Origin: an uncultured Salinicoccus sp. | GTDB lineage: Bacteria > Bacillota > Bacilli > Staphylococcales > Salinicoccaceae | DNA length: 64,000 nucleotides | Reading direction: 5' to 3' | Assembly: GCA_947494965.1 (NCBI GenBank) | Contig: CANLWV010000001.1 | Coordinates: 186,001 to 250,000 of the forward strand | Part shown: in pieces, positions 28,834 through 39,857 of the stretch | Position numbering within the stretch: position 1 is the first letter of the stretch | How the letters are laid out: every line of letters starts with the position of its first letter | Translations under genes and position numbers: made by a program | The notes under the pieces: model-generated | Told to the model about the DNA's origin: nothing | The model's database searches: none | Seen by the model: only the letters and a program-made list of their open reading frames with translations

Positions 28834-30411
28834 TTACGGTGTATATTCAATTGGTGCGTTTGGTCCAAGTGGCAACCCAAGGAGCATCCAAACGATCAGC
28901 ATCAGTGCCCAAGTAACAAAGAAGAAGATGGAATAAGGCAACATGACAGAAATCAATGTCCCGATTCCTACGTTTTTGTTATATTGTTGCGCAAAGGCAA
29001 TGATGATCGCAAAGTATGTCATGAGAGGTGTGATGATGTTTGTCGATGAATCCGCAACACGGTACGCCATAGTCGTCAACTCTGGTGAATAGCCGAGCTG
29101 CATCATGATCGGTACAAATATCGGAGCCATCATCGCCCATTTTGCACTCGCACTACCTATGAACAGGTTGACGATTGCTGTGACCAGCATAAAGCCTATG
29201 ATCAGTGGAATACCGGTCAATTTGAGGGTTTCAAGCAACTCAGCTCCATACACACCGATAACAAGGCCCATATTGGATTCTGCGAAATAAGAGACGAACT
29301 GGCCGGCGGTGAATGCCAACACGATGAACATGCCCATCGAAGCCATCGTTTCAGTCATCTGATTCGCTACATCCTTATCACTCTTGATTGAACGTGTGAT
29401 CAAGCCGTAGACAAGCCCCGGTATAAAGAAGAGGATTGCAATGATCGGTACAAGTCCGTCACTCATGAATGGCGATTGGACGATTGTATCCATGTAGTTT
29501 CCGATTGAATCGTCTCCACGCATCGGTGAATTTGGCAGGACGACAAGAAGCAATGCAAGCAACGCCCCTACTACCATCGAAATGATTGCCCATGCCAATC
29601 CTTTTTTCTCGATTGGTTTCAATGGATCCATTGCATCCGTATCAGTAACGGCAGTTGAATCCTCATCTTCAGCATTGTAAGTCCCCAGGCGAGGTTCTAC
29701 AATCTTGTCTGAAACGAACCAGCCTACAAGAGTCAACAGGAAAACACTTGCTGCAATGAAGAAGTAGTTCATCGCAACATTCATGCCATCGGCATACTGC
29801 GAATCGATGATAGAAGCCGCCTGAATGGAAAGTTCAGCCAGCATGGCGTCTGTACCACTCAGAAGCAGGTTGGCCGAGAATCCAGCAGAGACACCGGCAA
29901 AAGCAGTCGCAAGACCAGCCAGTGGATGCCTGCCGAGGGCAAGATACAACACTGCACCAAGCGGCGGCAACACTACATATCCTGCATCAGATGCAAGTGA
30001 AGACATGATACCTGCAAAGACAAGGCCTGCTGTAATCAGGGTCTTAGGTATCGACAATACAAATCCACGTAAAGCTGCACTTATCAGACCTGACCGTTCA
30101 GCAACACCAATACCAAGCATCGTTATGAGAACGACCCCAAGCGGCGCAAAGTTGATGAAGTTATCAGTCATGCTGGAGAATATGTAACTTATCCCTTCAC
30201 CATCCAGCAGGTTATTGATGGTGACGGTTTCTTGGTCCTCTCCCGGATGTTCCACTGAAATTTCAAACGCAGACAAGATTGCAGATGCAACGAGCGTAAG
30301 AAGTGCGAGAATCGCAAACAGGGTGACAGGATGAGGGAGTTTGTTACCGAGCCATTCTACAAAGTCAAGAAATTTCTGAAAAAAACCTTTATTCTTTTTA
30401 CCATTTTCCAT
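28834..30411 (-). CDS. AbgT family transporter
   Basis: 525-residue membrane protein with about a dozen hydrophobic segments, beginning after a basic N-terminus with LGNKLPHPVTLFAILALL. The overall pattern and motifs (SSLASDAGYVVLPPLGA, GVSAGFSANLLLSGTDAML, IGSASAKWAMMAPIFVPIM) are those of AbgT transporters, described as p-aminobenzoyl-glutamate importers in E. coli and as antimetabolite exporters in other species. Substrate and direction are not deducible. ATG 30411 is 11 nt from GGAGG; a TTG at 30417 is the alternative start. It lies between mdh and polA, where phoPR lies in Bacillus and S. aureus. Confidence 0.88.
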   Translation of the reverse strand: MENGKKNKGFFQKFLDFVEWLGNKLPHPVTLFAILALLTLVASAILSAFEISVEHPGEDQETVTINNLLDGEGISYIFSSMTDNFINFAPLGVVLITMLGIGVAERSGLISAALRGFVLSIPKTLITAGLVFAGIMSSLASDAGYVVLPPLGAVLYLALGRHPLAGLATAFAGVSAGFSANLLLSGTDAMLAELSIQAASIIDSQYADGMNVAMNYFFIAASVFLLTLVGWFVSDKIVEPRLGTYNAEDEDSTAVTDTDAMDPLKPIEKKGLAWAIISMVVGALLALLLVVLPNSPMRGDDSIGNYMDTIVQSPFMSDGLVPIIAILFFIPGLVYGLITRSIKSDKDVANQMTETMASMGMFIVLAFTAGQFVSYFAESNMGLVIGVYGAELLETLKLTGIPLIIGFMLVTAIVNLFIGSASAKWAMMAPIFVPIMMQLGYSPELTTMAYRVADSSTNIITPLMTYFAIIIAFAQQYNKNVGIGTLISVMLPYSIFFFVTWALMLIVWMLLGLPLGPNAPIEYTP

Positions 30412-30434
30412 TCCCAAAATTTCCTCCCAAAATA

Positions 30435-30482
30435 CACTAAACTGAAAAGGTCGCCTAGTCAGGTGATCTTTTCAGTTTAGTG
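30435..30482 (-). terminator. Long hairpin between mdh and the AbgT gene
   Basis: Inverted repeat with 21-nt arms (30435-30455 and 30462-30482) and a 6-nt loop; only two positions deviate and both can form G-U pairs. The T run is internal to the arm (CCTTTTCAGTTT), so it may be a terminator, a processing site or both. Confidence 0.6.
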
Positions 30483-30502
30483 CCATTACAGAATCATAAA
30501 TC

Positions 30503-31435
30503 TCATTTCAATAATTTCATTACATTCACAACTGAATCCCTGGACTTATCCAGCTGTTTCTTTTCATCTTCTGATAAATCCAGCTCGATGATCTTCTCAA
30601 CACCATTTGTCCCTATCACTGCCGGTACACCAAGATAGATGTCACTGTAACCGTACTCTCCGTCCAGATACGCAATGGATGGAAGTACACGTTTTTTATC
30701 ATGGAGGATGGCTTCAGCCATTTCCACTAAAGAGGCAGCGGGTGCGTAATAGGCAGAACCATTGCCCAACAGGTTTACAATCTCAGCTCCGCCTTTTCTT
30801 GTACGTTCGATGATTTCGTCTATCTTGGCTTTGTCCATCAGACTTTCCAATGGCACACCTCCAACCGAAGAATAGCGAATCAGAGGCACCATGTCGTCTC
30901 CGTGCCCCCCAAGGACAAATCCACGCACATCATTGACGGAAAGGTTCAGCTCTTCAGCTATAAACGTTCGGAAACGGGCAGTATCAAGTACTCCTGACTG
31001 TCCGATAACCCGGTTTTTTGGAAAACCGGACTCTTTATAGACAGCGTACGTCATGGCATCTACAGGATTGGTCAGCACAATGATTGTGCAGTCCGGTGAA
31101 TGCTCGACTATTTCCCGTGTCACTGCTGTCATGACTTTCTGGTTAGTCTTGATGAGGTCGTCCCGGCTCATACCTGGCTTCCGTGCAATGCCTGCTGTAA
31201 TAATGACTATGTCGGAATCTTTAGTGTCTGCATAATCACTTGTACCGGTAATATTTACATCGACTCCAAGAACTGGTGTCGCTTCCTGCATATCAAGTGC
31301 CTTGCCGCGTGTTGGATCTTCCGCTTGCGGAATATCGACAAGGACCACATCTGCAAGTGCTTTAGAAGCTGCGATAAAGGCAGTCGTAGCGCCGGTGAAT
31401 CCGGCGCCTATGACTGATATTTTTTTTCTGTTCAT
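30503..31435 (-). CDS. mdh: Malate dehydrogenase
   Basis: NAD-dependent oxidation of malate to oxaloacetate in the TCA cycle. 310 residues of the LDH-like MDH family: [15 protein letters not shown] (NAD binding), [16 protein letters not shown] with the substrate-specificity Arg of [17 protein letters not shown] and the catalytic His in [13 protein letters not shown]. Ribosome site GGGGGAG close to the ATG. Last gene of citZ-icd-mdh. Confidence 0.97.
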   Translation of the reverse strand: MNRKKISVIGAGFTGATTAFIAASKALADVVLVDIPQAEDPTRGKALDMQEATPVLGVDVNITGTSDYADTKDSDIVIITAGIARKPGMSRDDLIKTNQKVMTAVTREIVEHSPDCTIIVLTNPVDAMTYAVYKESGFPKNRVIGQSGVLDTARFRTFIAEELNLSVNDVRGFVLGGHGDDMVPLIRYSSVGGVPLESLMDKAKIDEIIERTRKGGAEIVNLLGNGSAYYAPAASLVEMAEAILHDKKRVLPSIAYLDGEYGYSDIYLGVPAVIGTNGVEKIIELDLSEDEKKQLDKSRDSVVNVMKLLK

Positions 31436-31463
31436 GCTACTCCCCCTCTAAAGGTGGCTTCAA

Positions 31464-32729
31464 CTACATATTTTTGACAAGTTCGTCTGCGAACTCGGAA
31501 CATTTAACTTCTTTGGCGCCATCCATCAGGCGGGCGAAGTCATAAGTCACGACTTTAGATGCAATCGTCTTCTCGACAGCTTTTGTAACAAGGTCCGCAG
31601 CTTCCTGCCAGCCTATATGTTCAAGCATAAGAACGCCTGAGAGTATGACGGATGATGGGTTGACTTTGTCCATGCCGGCATACTTAGGTGCTGTTCCGTG
31701 CGTTGCTTCGAAGATTGCATGGCCTGTTTCATAGTTGATGTTTGCACCAGGAGCGATACCGATTCCACCAACTTGTGCCGCCAATGCATCAGAGATATAG
31801 TCTCCGTTTAGGTTCATTGTCGCTACGACACCGAAATCTTTTGGACGGAGAAGGATCTGCTGCAGGAAGATGTCGGCAATTGCATCTTTGATGATGATTT
31901 TGCCTTCTGCTTCCGCCTCTGATTGTGCTTTGTCGGCTGCTTCTCTTCCTTCTTCTTCAACAATCTTGTCGTACGCATTCCATGTGAAGACCTTATCTCC
32001 GAACTCACGTTCAGCAAGCGCATAGCCCCAAGCTTTGAATGCACCTTCAGTGAACTTCATGATATTACCTTTATGGACAAGAGTTACAGAAGGTCTATTG
32101 TTTTCAATTGCATAGTTGATGGCAGAACGCACCAATCTTTCAGTACCTTCTTTGGATACTGGTTTGATTCCGATTCCTGAAGTTTCTGGGAAGCGGATGT
32201 TTTTAGCGCCCATCTCATCTTGAAGGAAGTCGATTACCTTCTTCGCTTCATCAGTGCCTTCCTGGAATTCGATTCCTGCATAGATATCCTCTGTGTTTTC
32301 ACGGAAGATAACCATGTCCGTCTCTTCAGGACGCTTCAATGGAGATGGTACACCTTCAAAATACCTTACCGGTCTGAGGCATGTAAACAGATCCAGCTCC
32401 TGTCTCAGCGCCACGTTCAGTGAGCGGATACCGCCACCGATTGGTGTAGTGAGCGGGCCTTTGATTGCAAGCAGGTATTCATTGATTGTATCCAAAGTTT
32501 CCTGTGGCAGCCATTCGCCGGTCTTGTCATACGCTTTTTGGCCTGCCAACACTTCTTTCCATTCAATCGCTTTTTCGCCGTCATATGCTTTTTCAACCGC
32601 TGCATCAAGTACTTTGTTTGCAGCTTTCCAGATATCAGGTCCGATGCCGTCACCTTCTATGAATGGGATGATTGGCTTATCGGGTACGTTCAGAATTCCG
32701 TTGTTTGTTGTGATTTTTTGACTCGACAT
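31464..32729 (-). CDS. icd: Isocitrate dehydrogenase (NADP)
   Basis: Oxidative decarboxylation of isocitrate to 2-oxoglutarate. 421 residues. [14 protein letters not shown] at the N-terminus, the substrate and cofactor segments [35 protein letters not shown], and [17 protein letters not shown] are intact. AGGAGG lies 10 nt before the ATG. Between citZ (40-nt gap) and mdh (28-nt gap), so very likely co-transcribed. Confidence 0.97.
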   Translation of the reverse strand: MSSQKITTNNGILNVPDKPIIPFIEGDGIGPDIWKAANKVLDAAVEKAYDGEKAIEWKEVLAGQKAYDKTGEWLPQETLDTINEYLLAIKGPLTTPIGGGIRSLNVALRQELDLFTCLRPVRYFEGVPSPLKRPEETDMVIFRENTEDIYAGIEFQEGTDEAKKVIDFLQDEMGAKNIRFPETSGIGIKPVSKEGTERLVRSAINYAIENNRPSVTLVHKGNIMKFTEGAFKAWGYALAEREFGDKVFTWNAYDKIVEEEGREAADKAQSEAEAEGKIIIKDAIADIFLQQILLRPKDFGVVATMNLNGDYISDALAAQVGGIGIAPGANINYETGHAIFEATHGTAPKYAGMDKVNPSSVILSGVLMLEHIGWQEAADLVTKAVEKTIASKVVTYDFARLMDGAKEVKCSEFADELVKNM

Positions 32730-32769
32730 AAATAAAATTCCTCCTGATTAATATTTTTGAAATTTTGTT

Positions 32770-33885
32770 TTAGCGCTTTTCGATTGCTTCATATTTCTTG
32801 CCGGTTTGTCCAACATATTCAGCTCTTGGTCTGATCAGACGGTTGTCTTCATACTGTTCCAGAATATGTGCAATCCATCCAGAAACGCGGCTGACGGCAA
32901 AGATTGGCGTGAATAGATCATGGTCAATCCCCATCGCATGATAGACCGAGGCGCTGAAGAAGTCAACGTTTGGCAGAAGTCCCTTTTCACGTTCTACAAC
33001 TTCTGCGATCTTTATGGATTTTTCGTAGAGCTCAGGCTCTCCGATTTCCTCAGTCAACTGTCTGGACATCTCTTTCAAATATTTTGCACGTGGATCGCCG
33101 TCTTTATAGACACGGTGTCCCATCCCCATGATTTTCTCTTTATTTTCGAATTTCTCTTTCAAGTAGTCTTCTACAGCTTCAGGAGATTCTATCTCACCAA
33201 GCATCTTCATTACGCGTTCATTCGCTCCGCCATGAAGAGGTCCTTTGAGTGCACCAGCTGCAGCTGTTACGCCTGAATACATATCGGAAAGTGTCGCGAC
33301 ACATACGCGTGCCGTGAATGTTGACGCATTCAGTTCGTGGTCTGCATGAAGCACAAGGGCTTTATTCATTGCTTCGACTTCTGTACTGTTAGGCTCTTCG
33401 CCTTTCATCATATACAGAAGGTTTGCAGCGTAATTGAGTCCTTTTTTAGGTTTGACGACTTCTTTACCACTTCTTATCCTTGAGAATGCTGCAACGAGTG
33501 AGGCCACTTTAGCTTGGATACGGATGGCTTTTTCCTGATTCGCTTCATCACTCATGTCTTCAGCATTCTCATCGAAGTGTGACAGATATGACAATGCTGT
33601 ACGCAAACCTGCCATTGGATGGATCTTATCCGCTGCATATTCCTCGAAATGAGTGTAGATTCTAGGATTGAGCGTCATATGATCAAATAATTTCGCCTGG
33701 AAATCATCAAGTTCAGTCTGGTTCGGCAATCTGTCGTTCCATAATAGGAATACGACTTCTTCAAATAGTGCATTTTCTGCAAGGTCATCGATTTCATAAC
33801 CGCAATAAGTGAGCTGCGAACCAATGATGGAACTGATGCGTGATTCGGTTGCAACTATACCTTCTAAACCTTTTTTCTCAGACAT
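32770..33885 (-). CDS. citZ: Citrate synthase
   Basis: Condenses acetyl-CoA and oxaloacetate. 371 residues, the short Gram-positive type. Catalytic regions LHADHELNASTFTARV and GPLHGGANERVMKML (His ligands) and MGMGHRVYKDGDPRAKYL, plus Asp in VDFFSASVYHAMGI, are present. Ribosome site AAGGAG upstream of the ATG. First gene of the TCA operon, with a promoter about 55 bp upstream. Confidence 0.97.
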   Translation of the reverse strand: MSEKKGLEGIVATESRISSIIGSQLTYCGYEIDDLAENALFEEVVFLLWNDRLPNQTELDDFQAKLFDHMTLNPRIYTHFEEYAADKIHPMAGLRTALSYLSHFDENAEDMSDEANQEKAIRIQAKVASLVAAFSRIRSGKEVVKPKKGLNYAANLLYMMKGEEPNSTEVEAMNKALVLHADHELNASTFTARVCVATLSDMYSGVTAAAGALKGPLHGGANERVMKMLGEIESPEAVEDYLKEKFENKEKIMGMGHRVYKDGDPRAKYLKEMSRQLTEEIGEPELYEKSIKIAEVVEREKGLLPNVDFFSASVYHAMGIDHDLFTPIFAVSRVSGWIAHILEQYEDNRLIRPRAEYVGQTGKKYEAIEKR

Positions 33886-33938
33886 ATATCGATTCTCCTT
33901 CTAGTTAATTCTTAGTATAGCCAGTCGGCCTTATTGCC

Positions 33939-33966
33939 ATTATATCAAATTAAAGAACTTTGTGAA
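33939..33966 (-). promoter_or_regulatory. Promoter of citZ-icd-mdh
   Basis: Minus strand TTCACA (33961-33966), 16 bp, TATAAT (33939-33944). The 33886-34036 gap otherwise holds no gene; I found no convincing cre or CcpC box. Confidence 0.6.
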
Positions 33967-34036
33967 TAATACAGCATCATTTATCCCTTTGTGAAATTAA
34001 TACCATTAACCTTCCAGAAGACGCCTATACTCACAA

Positions 34037-34070
34037 TAAAAGCCTCAATTCAGCTGAATTGAGGCTTTTA
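34037..34070 (-). terminator. Terminator after the acetate-type symporter
   Basis: Perfect 34-bp palindrome (17-base arms, core GCCTCAATTCAG/CTGAATTGAGGC) flanked by TTTTA on the minus strand, about 50 nt past the symporter stop. Confidence 0.85.
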
Positions 34071-34118
34071 TAAGGGTCAGTTAATTATCTTATTGATGTA
34101 CATAAGTTTATCTTATGA

Positions 34119-35666
34119 TTAGTGTGTTGTCTCAGATGTATCAATACCTGTCACCGATTTAACCTTCACTTCGCGATACTTTTCATGTGATTCGGCTTTA
34201 CCGAGGAAGGTTCCTAAGAAAGCACCTAAAAATCCGACTGGTACTGAGATTATTGCTGGATTCGTCAGAGGGAACAGGGGTTCCATTGCAATAAATGCAT
34301 TGCCTGAAGGATCCATTACATTCGGGCTCATTATAACAAGTATAAGAGATACCGCAAGTCCCGTTATAATTCCAGTAATCGCCCCTTGCGTATTAAACCG
34401 CTTCCAAAAAATCGTATAGATGATGACTGGTAAGTTGGCGCTTGCTGCTACACAGAATGCCAAAGAAACCAGAAATGCGACATTTTGGTTTTGGGCGAAG
34501 ATTGCCAGTATTATGGACAGGACACTTACACTGAAGGCCGCAATTTTAGCTGCGAGCATCTGCTGTTTATCTGTTATATTGCCCTTTTTGATCACTTGAC
34601 CATAGATATCATGCGCAAATGCACTTGCCCCCGATAGCACAAGACCAGCTACTACTGCGAGGATTGTTGCGAATGCCACTGCCGACACGAATGACATGAG
34701 GAGATCGCCACCAAGCTTTTCTGCTAGCAATGGCGCAGCCATATTGCCTGCCGGGTTCGCTGCGATGATTTCCTCCCTCGTCAGCATCGCTGCAGCTCCA
34801 AATCCAAGGAATATCGTCAAGATGTAGAATATGCCGATGATCCAAGTTGCCCACATGACTGAGCTACGGGCTGTCTTAGCATCTTTAACTGTAAAAAATC
34901 TCATGAGGATATGCGGAAGGCCGGCCGTACCGAACAATAATGCGATAATGAGCGACACGTTATTCAGGGGAGATCCGCCTTGAGAGCCAGGATTCAAGAA
35001 TGGGCCTTTAAGCTCCGGTGCCGTTATATTCTTCATTTCGCCGAACATGGTAAAAATATTGAAATTGAATTGCAGCAGTACGAGTACAGAGATGATGACT
35101 GTGCCAACCATCAACAAGATCGCCTTTACCATCTGTACCCAGCTTGTTGCAGTCATGCCACCGAACAATACATAAATGGTCATCATTATGCCGACTATGA
35201 TGACAGCCACACTGTATGGTATATCAAACAGCAGTTGAATCAAGGCTCCCGCCCCTACAAGTTGAGCGAGCATATAGAAGATGACAATCGTAATGGAAGA
35301 TAGCGCTGCGAAGGCGCGCACCTTCTTAAGCTCAAACCGTGCAGCAATCATATCAGCGACTGTGTACTTCCCGAGGTTTCTAAGCGGTTCTGCCACAACG
35401 TACAGTACAACGAGATAAGCTGTAAGATAACCCACACTGTAGAAAAATCCGTCAAACCCCCATAATGCAATCGCCCCTGCGATACCAAGGAATGAAGCAG
35501 CTGAAAGGTAATCTCCGGATATTGCGAGACCGTTTTGCCAACCGGTCAGCCCCCCACCTGCTGTGTAGAAATCTTTAGTGGATTGAGTCCTTTTCGAAGC
35601 AAAATATGTAATCACTAACGTCAAACCAACAAATACAATGAACATGATGATTACGGTCAGATTCAT
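34119..35666 (-). CDS. Sodium:solute symporter, acetate (ActP/YwcA) type
   Basis: 515-residue SSS-family cation symporter with about 13 membrane segments. The ActP subgroup is suggested by KDFYTAGGGLTGWQNGLAISGDYLSAASFLG, GTAGLPHILMRFFTVKDAK and by the coupled upstream DUF485 gene, which pairs with acetate permeases in many bacteria (actP-yjcH; ywcA-ywcB in B. subtilis). Its ATG overlaps the DUF485 stop by 4 nt (ATGA). Likely takes up short-chain monocarboxylates; acetate is inferred. It sits next to the citZ operon. Confidence 0.9.
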   Translation of the reverse strand: MNLTVIIMFIVFVGLTLVITYFASKRTQSTKDFYTAGGGLTGWQNGLAISGDYLSAASFLGIAGAIALWGFDGFFYSVGYLTAYLVVLYVVAEPLRNLGKYTVADMIAARFELKKVRAFAALSSITIVIFYMLAQLVGAGALIQLLFDIPYSVAVIIVGIMMTIYVLFGGMTATSWVQMVKAILLMVGTVIISVLVLLQFNFNIFTMFGEMKNITAPELKGPFLNPGSQGGSPLNNVSLIIALLFGTAGLPHILMRFFTVKDAKTARSSVMWATWIIGIFYILTIFLGFGAAAMLTREEIIAANPAGNMAAPLLAEKLGGDLLMSFVSAVAFATILAVVAGLVLSGASAFAHDIYGQVIKKGNITDKQQMLAAKIAAFSVSVLSIILAIFAQNQNVAFLVSLAFCVAASANLPVIIYTIFWKRFNTQGAITGIITGLAVSLILVIMSPNVMDPSGNAFIAMEPLFPLTNPAIISVPVGFLGAFLGTFLGKAESHEKYREVKVKSVTGIDTSETTH

Positions 35667-35974
35667 TTATAGTTCCCCTCCCGATACTTTCTGATTATCT
35701 CATCCGCTTCCCTGTCGAATTCCTTGGCCTTCTTCATGTAGATCGTAACCAGCGTCCAGACCATTATGAAGAGAAAAAATGCGTAGATCCAAGCCCATGA
35801 AATATTTCCGAATGCTTCGTTGCTAAGCAAATTGGTATAGCCTGTCAGTATCGGAAAGAGCAGTGTTGCGATGATGAAAAAGATGCTGATCGGTAAAATG
35901 AATCTGTTCCGCTTCTTGAGCAGTTCTTCAAATTCAGGTTGTGAAGCAATTAATGCGTAATCAATCTTTGCCAT
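35663..35974 (-). CDS. DUF485 membrane protein (YjcH-like)
   Basis: 103-residue protein with two hydrophobic segments (ILPISIFFIIATLLFPILTG and ISWAWIYAFFLFIMVWTLVT) and a basic C-terminal tail. DUF485 proteins are small partners encoded with acetate-type SSS symporters; their function is not established. Ribosome site AAGGGGG upstream of the ATG, consensus promoter about 30 bp upstream, and a 4-nt overlap with the symporter gene. Confidence 0.9.
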   Translation of the reverse strand: MAKIDYALIASQPEFEELLKKRNRFILPISIFFIIATLLFPILTGYTNLLSNEAFGNISWAWIYAFFLFIMVWTLVTIYMKKAKEFDREADEIIRKYREGNYK

Positions 35975-35997
35975 TTCTATTCCCCCTTATAGTCTAC

Positions 35998-36026
35998 ATT
36001 GTATTTATTTGACAGAAATATGTCAA
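35998..36026 (-). promoter_or_regulatory. Promoter of the DUF485-symporter operon
   Basis: Minus strand TTGACA (36021-36026), 17 bp, TACAAT (35998-36003). Just upstream lies a dyad ATAATT-GTTGT-AATTAT (36040-36056) overlapping a second one (ACAAC/GTTGT), a possible activator or repressor site. Confidence 0.75.
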
Positions 36027-36091
36027 TTTTTCGACAACTATAATTGTTGTAATTATTCATCTTCTGGACTATTGGTGGTATAACAAATAAA

Positions 36092-36133
36092 AAAGTCAGC
36101 CGTGCATCCTTTAAATGATGCCCGGCTGACTTT
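36092..36133 (-). terminator. Terminator after the lipoprotein gene
   Basis: Long stem (AAAGTCAGCCG and complement, continued by GCATC/GATGC with one mismatch) followed on the minus strand by a T run. Confidence 0.85.
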
Positions 36134-36161
36134 CCCGTTTGAAATCCATTCGATTATTTCG

Positions 36162-36908
36162 CTACATTCCCTTTGGTTTTTCTATCACACTGATCTCTCC
36201 GATTTTATCCATTGTGATATTTGATGAAACATTAATGGTTTCATCATCCATTTCCATAGTAAGTGTCAATTCCGCACTTTCATATTGAAAATCGTCATTG
36301 AACTTCAGTAGGACAAGACCATTGATGTTATCCACCGCTTCAAGTGACGACTCCAGATCGTCGTTTATAAAGGGTTTTACGCCGGCTTCGCCTTCTACTT
36401 CATAGCGAATTTCATAACCTGATTCGAGCTGTTTGGCTGTGCCTTCTTTGAATGGTTCGAGCTGACTGATTAAATCTCCATAGCTGCTGCCTTCAATATT
36501 GCGCCCGTCATCCTGTCTTTCCACGTCGCCATTTTGATAGATGAAGTGTTCTCCTTCAAAGATGTAATGCGTCTTGATGTCCGTCCCATCATCAACTTCG
36601 ATTTTAATTTCATCTTGCTTGCTCCTGGTGGTGATTGTACGGATCACATGCTGGCTTTCTTCTGTGGAAATTGTAGTCGTCTGCCGCTCTTCATAGCTGA
36701 CGTCCTTACTTTCTTCAGATTGTGCATTTTTAATGATATCTGCTGCTGACATTTCTTCTTCCGACTCTTCAGACGTCTGTTGCTCTTCTGGAGCGGCCTC
36801 TGTCGATTCTTCACTCTGATCTGTATTTTCATCAGATGAGTCGTCCGCAGGCTCGCCGTTAGTGCACGCTGTTAAAAACAGGAGCATGATAAGTAACATT
36901 TTTTTCAT
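36162..36908 (-). CDS. Hypothetical surface lipoprotein
   Basis: 248 residues. Short signal MKKMLLIMLLFLTACTN with lipobox LTAC, so Cys15 is the predicted lipidated residue. A low-complexity acidic linker rich in Glu, Ser and Asp follows (about residues 18-60), then a beta-rich globular part of about 180 residues. The overall look resembles DUF6612-type Gram-positive lipoproteins, but that is a weak impression. ATG 36908 has GAGGTGG 5 nt upstream; an upstream in-frame start would bury the signal peptide. It has its own terminator. Confidence 0.85.
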   Translation of the reverse strand: MKKMLLIMLLFLTACTNGEPADDSSDENTDQSEESTEAAPEEQQTSEESEEEMSAADIIKNAQSEESKDVSYEERQTTTISTEESQHVIRTITTRSKQDEIKIEVDDGTDIKTHYIFEGEHFIYQNGDVERQDDGRNIEGSSYGDLISQLEPFKEGTAKQLESGYEIRYEVEGEAGVKPFINDDLESSLEAVDNINGLVLLKFNDDFQYESAELTLTMEMDDETINVSSNITMDKIGEISVIEKPKGM

Positions 36909-36958
36909 ATGTGCCACCTCATCTAATATTATACTGTGCAGCATCTGTGACTACAACA

Positions 36959-36987
36959 TAAAAAGGCACTTTCAAAAAGTGCCTTTT
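36959..36987 (-). terminator. Terminator after pyk
   Basis: Stem AAAAGGCACTTT/AAAGTGCCTTTT on the minus strand followed by a T, about 7 nt past the pyk stop. Confidence 0.85.
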
Positions 36988-36993
36988 GCTGGG

Positions 36994-38754
36994 TTATAGT
37001 ACATTAGCATGTCCATCGAATATACAATTCTGTTCTGAGTCAACTGTGACGACTGCGCCCTCTTCCAATACTTCATAGGCGGCTGACGCCCCGACTATTG
37101 TCGGCAGATCAAGATTCAGGCCAACGATCGCCCCATGCGAGGTGAGTCCCCCCTCGACTGTAACTAGACCTGCAGCCTCTTCAAGGTAAGGCGTCATATC
37201 TGCATCTACAGATTGGGTTACGATGATTTTCCCTTCCAGATCTTTATCTTTTAAGGCTTCCGCAGAGTCAACGAACATCACTTCACCAACGCTGCTTCTC
37301 CTGCCTATACCCTGAGCTCGGATCAGCTTATCTCCGACGATGTGGAGCTTCATCAGATTCGTGGTGCCTGCTTCTCCTGCAGGAACCCCTGCTGTGATGA
37401 TCAACAAATCTCCCTGTTCTGCAAACCCTTTTTCCATTGCTGCTGATACAGAGATGTTCAGAAGTTCATCAGTGTCCCGCTTCCCTTCCTTGATCACAGG
37501 GTGGACGCCCCATACAAGCTGTAGTTGTCTGGCTACATGATGGTGCGGAGTAACTGCCACGATTTCTGCATGGGGACGATATTTTGATATCATCCTTGCT
37601 GTATGCCCTGATTCTGTGGCAGCTACTATCGCACGGCAATTTAGGTTCAGTGCTGTGTGTGCGACCGACACCCCAATTGCCGTCACCAAGTTCGTCTGCA
37701 GCGACTTAGTCCGTGTAGAAAGTAATTTTTTGTAATCCTGTGCGTCTTCAGCCGAAACAGCGATGCTTGCCATTGTCTCGACAGCTTCCAGGGGATAATC
37801 CCCAGCAGCTGTTTCGCCGCTCAGCATTACAGCATCTGTACCATCATATATGGCATTCGCCACATCGCTGGCTTCTGCACGTGTGCAGCGTGGGTTATGC
37901 TGCATGGAATCAAGCATCTGGGTAGCGGTGATGACCGGTTTACCAAGGTAATTACATCTTCTGATCAGATCTTTTTGAACCATAGGTACTGATTCAGGTG
38001 GGATTTCAACACCCAAGTCTCCGCGCGCCACCATGAGTCCATCAGACACTTCGAGTATATCATCTATATTGTCGATACCTTCCTGGTTTTCGATCTTCGG
38101 GATGATTTCAATGTGCTCACTTGATTTTTCTTCAAGCAGCTTGCGTATTTCCAGAACATCGCTGTTCGTACGGATAAAGCTTGCTGCAATCAGATCGACA
38201 CCTTCATCAATGCCAAAGATGATATCTTCCCGATCCTTCTCAGTGATGCCAGGCATTTTGACAGAGACGCCTGGCACATTGACACCCTTTTTATTTTTAA
38301 GGACGCCATCATTCAGGACGTGGCAATGGATTTCACCATTCTCCCGGTCGATGCTTTCAATTTTAAGTTCCATCAGACCGTCATCAAGAAGGATGCGATC
38401 TTTTTCATCCACGTCTTCAATGAGGCCAGAGTATGTGATGGAAATCTTTTCTGGCGTGCCCACTACTTCTTCCATCGACACTATGATACTCTGCCCTTTT
38501 GTCAGCTCAATTTCACCATTTTCCATGCTGTGGGTACGAATCTCAGGCCCTTTTGTATCGAGCAGAATACCTACTGTACGATCTAATTTGTCGGCAACTT
38601 TCCTGATGTTGTCTATTCTGGCACGATGTTCATCATGATCACCATGTGAAAAGTTCAATCGTGCAATATTCATGCCAGCTTCCATCAACTTTTCAAGCAT
38701 TTCCGGTGATTCTGATGCAGGACCGATTGTACATACTATTTTAGTGTTACGCAT
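36994..38754 (-). CDS. pyk: Pyruvate kinase
   Basis: Final ATP-forming step of glycolysis. 586 residues, the long Bacillales form: TIM barrel with [33 protein letters not shown] and [13 protein letters not shown], the B domain, the allosteric C domain, and an extra C-terminal PEP-utiliser-like domain ([22 protein letters not shown]). ATG 38754 has AGGAGG 9 nt upstream. It starts 13 nt after pfkA. Confidence 0.97.
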   Translation of the reverse strand: MRNTKIVCTIGPASESPEMLEKLMEAGMNIARLNFSHGDHDEHRARIDNIRKVADKLDRTVGILLDTKGPEIRTHSMENGEIELTKGQSIIVSMEEVVGTPEKISITYSGLIEDVDEKDRILLDDGLMELKIESIDRENGEIHCHVLNDGVLKNKKGVNVPGVSVKMPGITEKDREDIIFGIDEGVDLIAASFIRTNSDVLEIRKLLEEKSSEHIEIIPKIENQEGIDNIDDILEVSDGLMVARGDLGVEIPPESVPMVQKDLIRRCNYLGKPVITATQMLDSMQHNPRCTRAEASDVANAIYDGTDAVMLSGETAAGDYPLEAVETMASIAVSAEDAQDYKKLLSTRTKSLQTNLVTAIGVSVAHTALNLNCRAIVAATESGHTARMISKYRPHAEIVAVTPHHHVARQLQLVWGVHPVIKEGKRDTDELLNISVSAAMEKGFAEQGDLLIITAGVPAGEAGTTNLMKLHIVGDKLIRAQGIGRRSSVGEVMFVDSAEALKDKDLEGKIIVTQSVDADMTPYLEEAAGLVTVEGGLTSHGAIVGLNLDLPTIVGASAAYEVLEEGAVVTVDSEQNCIFDGHANVL

Positions 38755-38767
38755 AACTAGATTCCTC

Positions 38768-39739
<972 letters not shown>

Positions 39740-39821
39740 TTAAAACAATCTCTTATTTTTAAAATAGCATAACTTATATCCCTTATCCATCATTAAGGTT
39801 GATGAAACCGTTTTATGAAAC

Positions 39822-39857
39822 CAAAAAAATGAACAGCTTGAAATTAAAGCTGTTCAT
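39822..39857 (-). terminator. Terminator overlapping the accA stop codon
   Basis: 11-bp stem ATGAACAGCTT/AAGCTGTTCAT followed by TTTTTTT on the minus strand. The 5' arm lies in the last codons of accA. Confidence 0.85.

Noticed and set aside
30435-30482. Inverted repeat as an insertion sequence end or attachment site
   Set aside because: No transposase, no direct target repeat and no second copy nearby; a transcript hairpin is the simpler reading.
33886-34036. CcpC or CcpA (cre) box upstream of citZ
   Set aside because: ATAA and TTAT elements occur, but their spacing is 11 and not 7 bases, and no cre match was found.
38033-38638. A 201-codon plus-strand frame inside pyk
   Set aside because: Very serine-rich translation typical of the complement of a coding strand; pyruvate kinase on the other strand is certain.
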